From Streptosporangiaceae bacterium (GTDB lineage: Bacteria > Actinomycetota > Actinomycetes > Streptosporangiales > Streptosporangiaceae), in NCBI GenBank assembly GCA_030045295.1, contig JASIGD010000389.1, forward strand, positions 1-16,529: 16,529 nt of DNA, in the 5' to 3' direction. The position numbers and the translations under genes are program-made. Position 1 is the first letter of the stretch; the number at the start of each line of letters is the position of its first letter. This document shows positions 6,360 to 12,762 of this stretch, piece by piece. The notes under the pieces were generated by a model that saw only the letters and a program-made list of their open reading frames with translations, ran no database searches and was not told the origin of the DNA.

Positions 6360-6893
6360 GTGCTGGTCACCACCGAGGGTGCCGTCCTGCTCCTGATCGA
6401 CCTGCAGCAGCGGCTTGTGCCCGTCATCGACGACAACGAGACGATGGTGGCGCGGGCCGTCCGGCTCGCGGCGGCGGCGCAGCTGCTGGGGGTGCCGGTG
6501 CGCGCGACCGAGCAGCACCCGGCGGGCCTTGGCCCCACGGTGCCGCCGCTGGCCGCCTACCCGCAGGTGGTCCTGGCCAAGACGACGTTCTCGGCGACGG
6601 GACATCCGGGCTTCGCCCAGCTGCTGCCCGCCGGGGCCAGCCAGATCGTCCTCGCGGGGTGCGAGGCGCACGTCTGCGTCCTGCAGACGGCGCTTGGCCT
6701 GCTGGCTTCCGGGCACCGGGTGATCGTGGCGGCGGACGCCGTCGGCTCGCGGGATCCGGGTGACCGGGCGGCCGGGATCGACCGGGCCAGGCGGCACGGC
6801 GCGGAGATCGTGACGTCTGAGATGGTGTTGTTCGAATGGCTGCGCGACGCGCAGCACCCGCAGTTCCGCGAGGTGCAGAAGCTGCTCAAATGA
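6360..6893 (+). CDS. Isochorismatase-family cysteine hydrolase
   Basis: A 177-aa hydrolase of the isochorismatase/nicotinamidase superfamily. The catalytic triad is visible: D14 in LLLIDLQQRL, K74 in LAKTTFSA and the nucleophile C106 in GCEAHVCVLQTAL. The length and the E-x-H-V-C-V context resemble the YcaC/ISOC2-like branch rather than entB-type isochorismatases, which carry an aryl-carrier domain. The zinc-binding residues of nicotinamidases are not obvious. The substrate is unknown, probably a small amide or ester. It starts with GTG at 6360, without a Shine-Dalgarno sequence, just after hisS. The 3' end converges on the MBL-fold gene with 15 bases between the stops. Confidence 0.88.
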   Translation: MLVTTEGAVLLLIDLQQRLVPVIDDNETMVARAVRLAAAAQLLGVPVRATEQHPAGLGPTVPPLAAYPQVVLAKTTFSATGHPGFAQLLPAGASQIVLAGCEAHVCVLQTALGLLASGHRVIVAADAVGSRDPGDRAAGIDRARRHGAEIVTSEMVLFEWLRDAQHPQFREVQKLLK

Positions 6894-6908
6894 GCGTGAC
6901 CGGGACGG

Positions 6909-7550
6909 TCACAGCTCCAGGGTGGTGCCAGGTTCGAGCCTGGCCACTGGCGCGCCGCTGGGGGCCGCGGCCACCGACATCATCCTGGTCATAAGGCCCA
7001 GGCCGTTGTCGTTCAGGATCGCGTCGTGGATGGCGTAGCCGCGGGCCGGAGCGACCTGGCGGAAGTAATCGATCATCTCCCCGGCCTTCAGCCACGGCGC
7101 GCTGATCGGCAGCAGCAGGGTCCGGACCGGCTCTTCGGGGACGGTGTACGAGTCGCCCGGGTGGAACAGCTCGCTCTGGACCAGGAAACCCGTGTTGATG
7201 ACCAGCGGGATGTCCTGGTGGATCAGGGCGTGATCGACGCCGTAGACGTGCACCGAGAAACCCGCGACCTCCAGGGCGTCCCCGTGGCGGACCTCGCGGA
7301 CGCGCGCGCCGAACTCGGCGAACTGCGCGCAGATGGACCGGTTGGCCCAGAGGGTCAGGTCCGGGTCGCTGGAAAGCCCGGCGCGTATCGCGTCCGCGTC
7401 AAGGTGGTCCGGGTGCTCGTGGGTGACCAGCACCGCGGTGGCTCCGTCCAGCGCCGCGTTCGCGTCGCTGAACGAGCCTGGGTCGATGACCAGGGTGGCA
7501 CCGTCCTTCTCCAGCCTGACGCACGAGTGCCCGAGCTTGGTGAACCGCAT
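6909..7550 (-). CDS. MBL-fold metallo-hydrolase (UlaG/UPF0173-like)
   Basis: A 213-aa metallo-beta-lactamase-fold protein. The metal-binding motif T43-H44-E-H46-P-D48-H49 is intact. It is preceded by the N-terminal sheet MRFTKLGHSCVRLEKDGATLVIDPG, typical of the UlaG/UPF0173 group (small-molecule or lactone hydrolases). Further candidate ligands are H113 in GVDHALIH and D138 in FHPGDSY. It lacks the extra domains of SNM1/CPSF-type nucleases, so a nuclease role next to a ligase is not supported. ATG at 7550 is preferred over GTG at 7553 because GGAGG (7558-7562) stands seven bases before it. It is divergent from the DNA ligase gene. Their leaders share the nonamer CCCATCTGG in each gene's sense direction. 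Confidence 0.87.
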   Translation of the reverse strand: MRFTKLGHSCVRLEKDGATLVIDPGSFSDANAALDGATAVLVTHEHPDHLDADAIRAGLSSDPDLTLWANRSICAQFAEFGARVREVRHGDALEVAGFSVHVYGVDHALIHQDIPLVINTGFLVQSELFHPGDSYTVPEEPVRTLLLPISAPWLKAGEMIDYFRQVAPARGYAIHDAILNDNGLGLMTRMMSVAAAPSGAPVARLEPGTTLEL

Positions 7551-7559
7551 CACGAGCCT

Positions 7560-7627
7560 CCAGATGGGAGATCGGGGAGCCGGCTGTTTCCGGCGTCAGC
7601 GCGACGGGCCCAACGATACCCATCTGG
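7560..7627. repeat. Mirror nonamer CCCATCTGG in the ligase/MBL divergent region
   Basis: CCAGATGGG at 7560-7568 and its exact complement CCCATCTGG at 7619-7627 are 50 bases apart in the intergenic region of the two divergent genes. In each gene's sense direction the order is CCCATCTGG, then TCGTG, then ATG. The left copy touches the ribosome site of the MBL gene. It could be a shared operator or a duplicated leader. Confidence 0.5.
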
Positions 7628-7639
7628 GACAATCGTGGG

Positions 7640-7669
7640 ATGAGCCCGAACCGCGCGGGACGAACGTGA
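7640..7669 (+). CDS. Nine-codon upstream ORF overlapping the ligase start
   Basis: ATG at 7640 opens MSPNRAGRT and stops at TGA 7667-7669, which overlaps the ligase GTG (7666-7668) as GTGA. It lies 12 bases after the shared nonamer. A terminating ribosome could restart on the ligase GTG, which has only a weak GGGA ribosome site of its own. Translation of this peptide is inferred only from position. Confidence 0.3.
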   Translation: MSPNRAGRT

Positions 7670-9462
7670 AGTACCAGACGGTGGCCGAGGCCTACCGTGA
7701 CCTGGAGCGGGTCAGCGGGCGGCTGGCGCTTATCGAGCGGCTGGCCGCGCTGGTGGCCCAGACACCGGCCCGCCTGCTGCCGACGGTTTGCTACCTGGGC
7801 CAGGGGCTGATCGCGCCGGAGTTCGCCGGGATGGACCTCGGCCTGGCCGAGAAGATGGCGATCCGTGCGCTCGCCGCGGCCACCGATACCGACGTCGCGC
7901 AGGTGGCTGCCCGGGTGCGGGAGGCCGGCGACCTGGGCCAGGCCGCCGAGCAGTTGCTGGCGGCGACCGCTGCCGTGCGGCCGGCCACCCTGGAGGTCGC
8001 CGAGGTGGTGGGTACGCTGCGGCGGATCGCGGTGGCCGAGGGAACGGGCTCGCAGGGCCGGAAGCTGGAGCTGCTGGCCGGGCTGCTGACCCGCGCCACC
8101 CCGCTGGAGGCGCGCTACCTGCTGCGCCTGGTCACCGGGAACCTGCGGCTGGGCGTCGGCACACCCACCATCTTGGACGCGCTGGCGCAGGTGTACGCGG
8201 GCGGCCGGGCCTCCCGGCCGGTGCTGGAGCGCGGCTACAACATCTGCTGCGACCTCGGCAAGGTCGCCGCCACGCTGGTCGGCGGCGGGCTGGCCGCCGT
8301 GGCGGAGCTGCGGGTCCGGCCGGGCAGCCCGGTACGGGTCATGCTGGCCCAGCGGCTGTCCGAGGCCGACCAGATCCTGGCCAAGCTGGGCGGGCGGTGC
8401 GCGGCCGAGTACAAGTACGACGGGGTCCGGGTGCAGGCGCACCGGACCGCGGACGGGGCGATCGAGCTGTTCACCCGGCGGCTGGAGGAGATATCGGTTC
8501 AGTTCCCCGACGTCGTCGAACTGCTGGCGGGGGGGCTGGGGCCGCGCGAGGCGATCGTCGAGGGCGAGGTCGTCGCGTTCGACGCGGCCGCGGGCGAGCT
8601 ACGGCCGTTCGGCGAGGTCATGCTGCGGCGGCGCAAGTACGGCATCGACCAGGCGGTCCGGGATGTGCCCGTGGGGCTGTTCTGCTTCGAGCTGCTGTAC
8701 GCGGACGGCCAGGACCTGACCCGGCTGCCGTACCCGGAGCGACGGGCCGCTCTGGCCGCGGCGATCACCCTCGCGCCCCGGCTGCGGCTGACCACGGTCA
8801 CCGAGGTCACCGACCCGGCCGGGCTGGAGGCGGCGTTCCAGCAGGCGGTCACCGACGGATGCGAGGGGCTGGTGTGCAAGTCGACCGGGCCCGGCTCGGT
8901 GTATCAGGCCGGCGCGCGCGGCTGGCAGTGGATCAAGCTCAAGCGGGATTACCGCACCGAGCTGTCCGACACCGTCGACCTGGTGGTCGTCGGCGCGTTC
9001 GCCGGGCGGGGGCGCCGTACCGGCGTCTACGGCGCTGTGCTGCTGGCCGCCTACGACCCGGACGGCGACGTGTTCCGCGCGGTGACCAAGTGCGGCGCCG
9101 GGTTCACCGACGCCGACCTGGCCGCCCTGCACCGGCGGCTTGCACCTGTGGCCCGTTCGGAGAAATCTTCCCGGGTAGACGCCCGCGCCGAACCGGACGT
9201 GTGGTTCGAACCCAAGCTGGTGCTGGAGATCTTGTCCGCCGAGCTCACCCTGTCGCCGAACTACCCCGCGGCCTGGGGCCAGATCGAGCCGGACGCCGGG
9301 CTGGCCATGCGGTTTCCCCGGTTCACCGGGCGTTGGCGCGACGACAAGGCCGCGGAGGACGCCACCACCACCCGCGAGCTGATCGAGCTGTTCTTGACCG
9401 CCCGGCGCTCCCCGGCGAGCGGCTTAGTCGGCCCCCTTGACGGCGGCAGGCCCGGGCCGTAA
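7666..9462 (+). CDS. lig: ATP-dependent DNA ligase, archaeal type
   Basis: A 598-aa ligase that seals DNA nicks through a lysyl-AMP intermediate. The order is an N-terminal DNA-binding domain (about 1-215), the adenylation domain with motif I EYKYDGVR (catalytic K250), motif III ELFTRRLEE, motif IV EGLVCKS and motif V WIKLKRDY, then an OB-fold domain. The C-terminal blocks FEPKLVLEILSAELTLSP and GLAMRFPRFTGRWRDDKAAEDATT, and the N-terminus MKYQTVAEAYRDLE, resemble archaeal replicative ligases more than mycobacterial LigB, which is near 510 aa. GTG at 7666 is chosen because the conserved N-terminus begins there. An in-frame extension to 7333 runs antisense through the MBL gene. No Ku or LigD partner is nearby. 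It is probably an auxiliary repair ligase beside the NAD-dependent enzyme that bacteria carry. Confidence 0.93.
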   Translation: MKYQTVAEAYRDLERVSGRLALIERLAALVAQTPARLLPTVCYLGQGLIAPEFAGMDLGLAEKMAIRALAAATDTDVAQVAARVREAGDLGQAAEQLLAATAAVRPATLEVAEVVGTLRRIAVAEGTGSQGRKLELLAGLLTRATPLEARYLLRLVTGNLRLGVGTPTILDALAQVYAGGRASRPVLERGYNICCDLGKVAATLVGGGLAAVAELRVRPGSPVRVMLAQRLSEADQILAKLGGRCAAEYKYDGVRVQAHRTADGAIELFTRRLEEISVQFPDVVELLAGGLGPREAIVEGEVVAFDAAAGELRPFGEVMLRRRKYGIDQAVRDVPVGLFCFELLYADGQDLTRLPYPERRAALAAAITLAPRLRLTTVTEVTDPAGLEAAFQQAVTDGCEGLVCKSTGPGSVYQAGARGWQWIKLKRDYRTELSDTVDLVVVGAFAGRGRRTGVYGAVLLAAYDPDGDVFRAVTKCGAGFTDADLAALHRRLAPVARSEKSSRVDARAEPDVWFEPKLVLEILSAELTLSPNYPAAWGQIEPDAGLAMRFPRFTGRWRDDKAAEDATTTRELIELFLTARRSPASGLVGPLDGGRPGP

Positions 9463-9596
9463 CGTCGGCCAGCAGGCGCGGGGTGATGGCCAGCCGCGCG
9501 AAGACTGGGATGAGAGCAGTTCTGACGGCCCACCTCACCGCCCCGGCGGCGGCCTGCCTCGCCGTCGGCCAGTTATCGAGCACCGGAGCCATCACG

Positions 9597-10472
9597 ATGA
9601 ACAGCGCCACTGGCGGTCCGGGCCAGGCCATCCCGGGCGCGGCTCGGGCTGGCACCGGCGGCCCGGTCGCCCCGGATCCCGGCACGTATGCGTTCGGCAA
9701 CCAGCGGCCGGTGCAGCCCGAGCGGCTGCGGCTGCTCGCCGAACTACTGGACGAGGGGACCTTCACCGCGCTGGCGGCGCTCGGCGCCGGTTCGGGGTGG
9801 CGGTGCCTGGAGGTGGGTGCGGGCGGCGGCTCGGTCGCCGCCTGGCTGGCCGGGCGGGTCGCCCCCGAGGGGTTCGTGCTGGCCACCGACCTGGACATTA
9901 CCGTTCTGCGCGGCCTGGATCACCCTTGCCTGGAGGTACGTGTCCACGACATTGTCGGTGACCCGCTCCCGGAGGCCGGCTTCGACCTGGTGCACGCCAG
10001 GCTGCTGTTGGCCTGGCTAGCTGACCCGCAGGCCGGGCTGGCCCGGATGGCCGCCGCCCTGAGGCCGGGCGGGTGGCTGCACATCGAAGAGATGGACTTC
10101 CTGACCCTCGCGCCCGAGCCGCGGCTGGGCCCGGCCGCCTGCGAGCTCTTTACCCGGGTCATCCACGCCCATCACGCCGTGCTGGCCGAGCGGCACGCCT
10201 TCGACCCGTTCCGCGGCCGACGTCTGGCCGGGGACCTGGCCGAGGCAGGCCTGATGGACACCGGGTGCCAGGGGCGGCTGGCCATCTGGCAGGGCGGCCA
10301 GCCCGGCGGACGGGTCTGGCAGCTCACCTTGACCCAGCTCCGGGACGAACTGGCCGACTCGGGACTGGTCACCGCGGCCGAAGTCGATCAGGTCGTCGAG
10401 ATGTGCGGCGATCCCCGGTTCCGGTTCATGTCCCAGGCCACCATCGCGGCCTGGGGCCGCCGCCCTCTGTGA
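9597..10472 (+). CDS. Class I SAM-dependent methyltransferase
   Basis: A 291-aa protein with SAM motif I LEVGAGGG (71-78), the acidic beta2 end FVLATDLD (D98/D100), the FDLVHARLLLAWL segment (129-141) and LRPGGWLHIEEMD (155-167). The pattern is that of the UbiE/COG2226-like small-molecule methyltransferases common in actinomycetes. The substrate is unknown. The ATG at 9597 has GGAG (9585-9588) eight bases upstream. An in-frame ATG at 9483 would add 38 residues with no family similarity. The first 28 residues (Gly/Ala/Pro-rich) are probably disordered. It lies 134 bp after the ligase gene on the same strand and could be in its transcript. A 6-bp hairpin with an AGAA loop at 10582-10597 may end it. 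Confidence 0.85.
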   Translation: MNSATGGPGQAIPGAARAGTGGPVAPDPGTYAFGNQRPVQPERLRLLAELLDEGTFTALAALGAGSGWRCLEVGAGGGSVAAWLAGRVAPEGFVLATDLDITVLRGLDHPCLEVRVHDIVGDPLPEAGFDLVHARLLLAWLADPQAGLARMAAALRPGGWLHIEEMDFLTLAPEPRLGPAACELFTRVIHAHHAVLAERHAFDPFRGRRLAGDLAEAGLMDTGCQGRLAIWQGGQPGGRVWQLTLTQLRDELADSGLVTAAEVDQVVEMCGDPRFRFMSQATIAAWGRRPL

Positions 10473-10502
10473 CCGTCTCGCGCCCTCCCCCACCGCTGTC
10501 GG

Positions 10503-10549
10503 GCGACGGACCGCTGCCCTGCGACGGACCGCTGCCCTGCGACGGACCG
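10503..10549. repeat. 18-bp tandem repeat, 2.6 copies
   Basis: The unit GCGACGGACCGCTGCCCT is repeated exactly at 10503-10520 and 10521-10538, and its first 11 bases again at 10539-10549. It lies just after the methyltransferase stop. The unit length is a multiple of three, but no supported gene covers it. Confidence 0.85.
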
Positions 10550-10581
10550 GTCGCGCCCGCGCCGCACCAGGACCAGGCGCC

Positions 10582-10597
10582 CCGGCCAGAAGGCCGG
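10582..10597 (+). terminator. Possible terminator hairpin CCGGCC-AGAA-GGCCGG
   Basis: A 6-bp GC-only stem with a four-base loop lies about 110 bases after the methyltransferase stop. There is no T tract. It could end that transcript before the regulatory region begins. Confidence 0.4.
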
Positions 10598-10619
10598 CGT
10601 TGATCATCGCACCCCTGGA

Positions 10620-10635
10620 TGTGACGTGGCGCACA
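10620..10635. promoter_or_regulatory. CRP-like box TGTGA-N6-GCACA
   Basis: TGTGACGTGGCGCACA differs at one position from the CRP consensus TGTGA-N6-TCACA. It lies 122 bp before the 68-aa ORF and 660 bp before a CRP/FNR-family gene, which makes it a candidate site for that regulator. Confidence 0.45.
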
Positions 10636-10640
10636 CCAGT

Positions 10641-10658
10641 TGTGTCGGGCGGGACACA
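10641..10658. promoter_or_regulatory. Second palindrome TGTGTC-N6-GACACA
   Basis: A perfect 6-bp inverted repeat with a 6-bp spacer. Its centre is 22 bp, about two helical turns, from the centre of the CRP-like box at 10620-10635. The gap between GTG and CAC is two bases longer than in a CRP site, so another regulator may bind it. Confidence 0.45.
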
Positions 10659-10756
10659 GATGCAATCGCCGTGATCCGGGACGATCGGTCTCAGTCCCAG
10701 ACCCCCTGGGGCGGCCCGTCCGGCACCCGGTCCCAGTACAGATAAAGGTGATCGCC

Positions 10757-10963
10757 ATGACGACCACGCAGCCCCGCCGCTCCTTGACCCATTGGCTGAC
10801 CGCCCCGTTCCGCGCCTTCCGGTACCTCAATGATGAGCTGACCAGCGCTGGAGGGGCCATGGCCCGCTCTAACCGCTTCCCGCAGCCCGGCCCGCAGGCC
10901 GACCTGACAGAGGCTGAGCGCGTCCTTCCGGCTTCGGCCGGCATGTGGCTGATGGGGGCTTGA
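10757..10963 (+). CDS. Orphan small protein, 68 aa
   Basis: I do not recognise this protein. The ATG at 10757 has AAAGGTG (10744-10750) six bases upstream, a good ribosome site. The N-terminal half is basic and aromatic (SLTHWLTAPFRAFRYLNDEL, residues 9-28), which suits an amphipathic helix at the membrane or a binding surface. The second half is Pro/Ala-rich. There are no cysteines and no long membrane helix. It is preceded by two palindromes including a CRP-like box, and is followed 24 bases later by a 16-bp terminator hairpin. It therefore looks like a self-contained regulated gene rather than chance. An in-frame extension to 10640 would run through the operator region and is unlikely. Confidence 0.5.
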   Translation: MTTTQPRRSLTHWLTAPFRAFRYLNDELTSAGGAMARSNRFPQPGPQADLTEAERVLPASAGMWLMGA

Positions 10964-10987
10964 CCCGCACCAGCAGGACTTGTACGC

Positions 10988-11029
10988 CCAAGACCGCCCC
11001 GCCGGATTAGCCTGGCGGGGCGGTCTTGG
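10988..11029 (+). terminator. Strong intrinsic-type terminator, 16-bp stem
   Basis: CCAAGACCGCCCCGCC (10988-11003) and GGCGGGGCGGTCTTGG (11014-11029) are perfect complements around a ten-base loop. It starts 24 bases after the stop of the 68-aa ORF and insulates the CRP-family gene from it. Confidence 0.85.
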
Positions 11030-11060
11030 ACGCGGCCCGGCGGCCTCGCGCACCGCGGGG

Positions 11061-11087
11061 CCGGCCGCTTGACGTGTTCGCGGCCGG
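11061..11087. other. Second hairpin after the terminator
   Basis: CCGGCCGC (11061-11068) and GCGGCCGG (11080-11087) form a perfect 8-bp stem around an 11-base loop that contains TTGACG. It could be a backup terminator or a regulatory site upstream of the CRP-family gene. Confidence 0.4.
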
Positions 11088-11284
11088 TGGCTCGGGAGAC
11101 GGGGGCCGGAACCTGTAGCCTCGAAGGACCGGAGGTCGCTTGAGCTGGCCCTTCTGCATTTAGCTGGCGGAGCCTGGCTAGGCGTCCGTGCCCGGGATGA
11201 TACGGCCTCGTGAACTTAGCCATACACCATCGAAGACGTGCTACCGGCGGCGGCGGTACGCTCGCGCTGACCAGGGCGCCAGGC

Positions 11285-11291
11285 AAGGAGG
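11285..11291 (+). promoter_or_regulatory. Ribosome binding site fixing the CRP-family start
   Basis: AAGGAGG stands five bases before ATG 11297, a near-consensus site. It rules out the longer in-frame GTG start at 11210, whose extra 29 residues match no family. Confidence 0.85.
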
Positions 11292-11296
11292 GCTGC

Positions 11297-11947
11297 ATGC
11301 AGTGGGCGTTGTTCGACGGTCTCGCCCCGGAAAGCGTCGACCGGATCCTCGGCTCCGCTCGCCGTATACGCCTGGCGCGGGGCGCGATCTTGTTCCACGA
11401 GGGTGAACGTGCCGAGAGCGTCTACCTCGTCGAGAGGGGGAAGGTGGCGGTGCGGATCAGCACGCCTGAGGGCGCCCTGGTAACCGTGGCCGTGCTCGGT
11501 CCCGGCTCGGCCGTGGGAGAACTCGCGCTTGTCGGAGACGACGAGCACCGGACGGCCACGGTCCAGGCGGTCGAGCCGGTGGCAGCCCTGGCCCTGTTCC
11601 GCCGCGACTTCGCGGAACTCCGGCGGCAGCATCCCTCGGTCACCGAGTTCCTGGTCAAGAGCCTGGCCGCGACGGTGCGGCGGCTCGACGCTCAGCTGGT
11701 GGAAGCTTTCCATCTTCCCGTCGAGGTGCGGATCCGGCGGCGCCTCGACACTCTCGCGCAGGTCTACGACAGGGGTTCGCAGGTCATCGAGGTCGACCTT
11801 ACCCAGGAGGAGCTGGCGCAGCTCGCGGGGACAACCCGACCGACGCTGAACCGGGTTCTCAGGGAGGAAGAGCGGCGTGGCACGCTGCGGCTGGGACGAG
11901 GCCGGATCATAATCCTCGACCGGGCGCAGCTAGAAGTCGAGACCTGA
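11297..11947 (+). CDS. CRP/FNR-family transcriptional regulator
   Basis: A 216-aa regulator with an N-terminal cyclic-nucleotide-binding beta-roll (about 5-112), a long dimerisation helix (about 113-138) and a C-terminal winged HTH (about 160-208). The phosphate-binding cassette GELALVGDDEHRTATV (74-89) keeps E75, R85 and T86, equivalent to E72, R82 and S83 of E. coli CRP, so cAMP or a related ligand could bind. There are no cysteines, which excludes an FNR-type iron-sulfur sensor. The recognition helix TRPTLNRVLREEERRG (180-195) keeps the two arginines of CRP but has Pro where CRP has Glu181, so its DNA target may differ from TGTGA. The start is set by AAGGAGG. A CRP-like box lies upstream of the preceding orphan gene. 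Confidence 0.9.
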   Translation: MQWALFDGLAPESVDRILGSARRIRLARGAILFHEGERAESVYLVERGKVAVRISTPEGALVTVAVLGPGSAVGELALVGDDEHRTATVQAVEPVAALALFRRDFAELRRQHPSVTEFLVKSLAATVRRLDAQLVEAFHLPVEVRIRRRLDTLAQVYDRGSQVIEVDLTQEELAQLAGTTRPTLNRVLREEERRGTLRLGRGRIIILDRAQLEVET

Positions 11948-11958
11948 GGAACAACAAA

Positions 11959-12075
11959 ATGGCCGCGTGGTGGCGCCGCCCGATTCGAGACCGCCTGCTG
12001 CGGTCACGACACCAGCCTCGCCGAAGCCGGCCAGCGACAGACTGGCCCTGTGGGCCGGCGGGGGCGATCCGGTGA
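11959..12075 (+). CDS. Possible 38-aa Arg/Trp-rich small protein
   Basis: ATG at 11959 follows the CRP-family stop by 11 bases. AGGA (11947-11950) stands eight bases upstream and the spacer ACAACAAA is strikingly A-rich for this genome, a good initiation context. The product begins MAAWWRRPIRDRLLRSRHQ and stops at TGA 12073-12075. I do not recognise it. The hairpin at 12026-12059 lies inside it, which argues against it. The remaining bases to 12174 hold no other supported gene. Confidence 0.25.
   Translation: MAAWWRRPIRDRLLRSRHQPRRSRPATDWPCGPAGAIR
12026..12059. terminator. Possible terminator between CRP-family and GNAT genes
   Basis: GCCGGCC (12026-12032) pairs with GGCCGGC (12053-12059), and an inner ACAG (12037-12040) pairs with CTGT (12048-12051). 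The two flanking genes converge here. There is no T tract. Confidence 0.4.
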
Positions 12076-12174
12076 GGAGGCTGCCGGATCGGGTGCGAAG
12101 GATGCCGCGGCGTCGCCGTTCTGGGAGAGCACGCCGGGTCGCCCCTTACGCTGCTGAAACAAACGAGGAGAAAG

Positions 12175-12660
12175 TCAAGGGCCGCGCAGGATCCGAAGGA
12201 AGCGCACCCGGTCGCTGCCCGGGCCGTCATAGCCAGAGGAAACCGGGATGCCGTCGACCTCTGCGTCGCCGGGCTCCAGCTGAAAACCCATCCGCTGGTG
12301 AAACGCGACCGACCCGCGGTTCACCGGGGAAGTGACCGCGCGGACCAGGATGCAGCCGCGAGCCTCGGCGGCCCGGAAGAATGCCTCGTAGAGCAGCCGG
12401 CCGGCGCCGCCGCCGCGCTCGGCCTGATCCACGCCGACAAAGTGAATGTAGGCCTCACCAGGCCGGGACTGGGAGATGAAACCGGCCAGGAAACCCGCCA
12501 GCCTGCCGTCGCGTTCAGCCGCGAAACTGGTGTCGGTGAAGTGCTCGAAGAAGAGCCGCGGAAGCTTGCCCGCCATTGGACGGCCGCCCCACCATTGGTC
12601 GACGACCGAGATCACCAGCGGGTAGTCGGCCGGGCTCAGATGGCGGATCTGGAACGTCAT
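12175..12660 (-). CDS. GNAT-family N-acetyltransferase
   Basis: A 161-aa acetyltransferase of the GNAT superfamily. Motif A, which holds the acetyl-CoA pyrophosphate, is IHFVGVDQAERGGGAGRLLYEAF (72-94) and contains the Q/R-x-x-G-x-G/A loop. Motif B is SVAFHQRMGFQLE (117-129), with the characteristic F-x-x-x-G-F. The N-terminal half (IRHLSPADYPLVISVVDQWWGGRPM) forms the acceptor side. The substrate is unknown. ATG at 12660 is supported by GGAGG (12671-12675, minus strand) ten bases upstream. It is transcribed in the same direction as the alpha/beta hydrolase upstream, but nested inverted repeats between them probably separate the transcripts. Confidence 0.9.
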   Translation of the reverse strand: MTFQIRHLSPADYPLVISVVDQWWGGRPMAGKLPRLFFEHFTDTSFAAERDGRLAGFLAGFISQSRPGEAYIHFVGVDQAERGGGAGRLLYEAFFRAAEARGCILVRAVTSPVNRGSVAFHQRMGFQLEPGDAEVDGIPVSSGYDGPGSDRVRFLRILRGP

Positions 12661-12700
12661 GGTGCGGCACCCTCCACTGATGCGGGGCGGCGGCGAAGCC

Positions 12701-12755
12701 TTCCCCGATCATGACAGGCTCCGTCACGAGCCTGTCAATTTCAGCGGCCGGGGAA
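12701..12755 (-). terminator. Nested inverted repeats after the hydrolase gene
   Basis: TGACAGGCT (12712-12720) pairs with AGCCTGTCA (12729-12737) around eight bases. An outer pair TTCCCCG (12701-12707) and CGGGGAA (12749-12755) encloses it. It lies eight bases after the hydrolase stop and before the GNAT start on the minus strand, so terminator is the simplest role. A control element for the GNAT gene is possible. Confidence 0.6.
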
Positions 12756-12762
12756 GATCACG

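Noticed and set aside
4965..6857. A 630-codon open frame on the minus strand, opposite hisS
   Set aside because: It is His/Arg/Pro-rich, lacks any domain and lies antisense to a complete hisS. Long antisense frames are expected in DNA this GC-rich.
6925..6950. GGTTCGAGCC, resembling a tRNA T-arm
   Set aside because: It is inside the C-terminal codons of the MBL gene and no cloverleaf can be built around it.
7333..7665. In-frame N-terminal extension of the ligase
   Set aside because: It runs antisense through the MBL-fold gene and its sequence resembles no ligase. The family N-terminus starts at 7666.
7788..9440. A 550-codon plus-strand frame inside the ligase gene, and minus-strand frames at 7399-8442 and 8599-9132
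   Set aside because: Compositionally biased Arg/Gly/Ala shadows of the ligase codons. The ligase frame has all catalytic motifs.
6909..9462. Ligase plus MBL gene as the bacterial Lhr helicase/MBL exonuclease/ligase/phosphoesterase repair cluster
   Set aside because: No helicase or phosphoesterase is present, the genes are divergent and the MBL protein is of the small UlaG-like type, not an SNM1-like nuclease.
9323..9898. A minus-strand frame of 191 codons across the ligase-methyltransferase junction
   Set aside because: Overlaps the ends of two well-supported genes and shows no recognisable domain or ribosome site.
10503..10549. CRISPR array
   Set aside because: Repeat units are directly abutting with no spacers and no cas genes are in the window.
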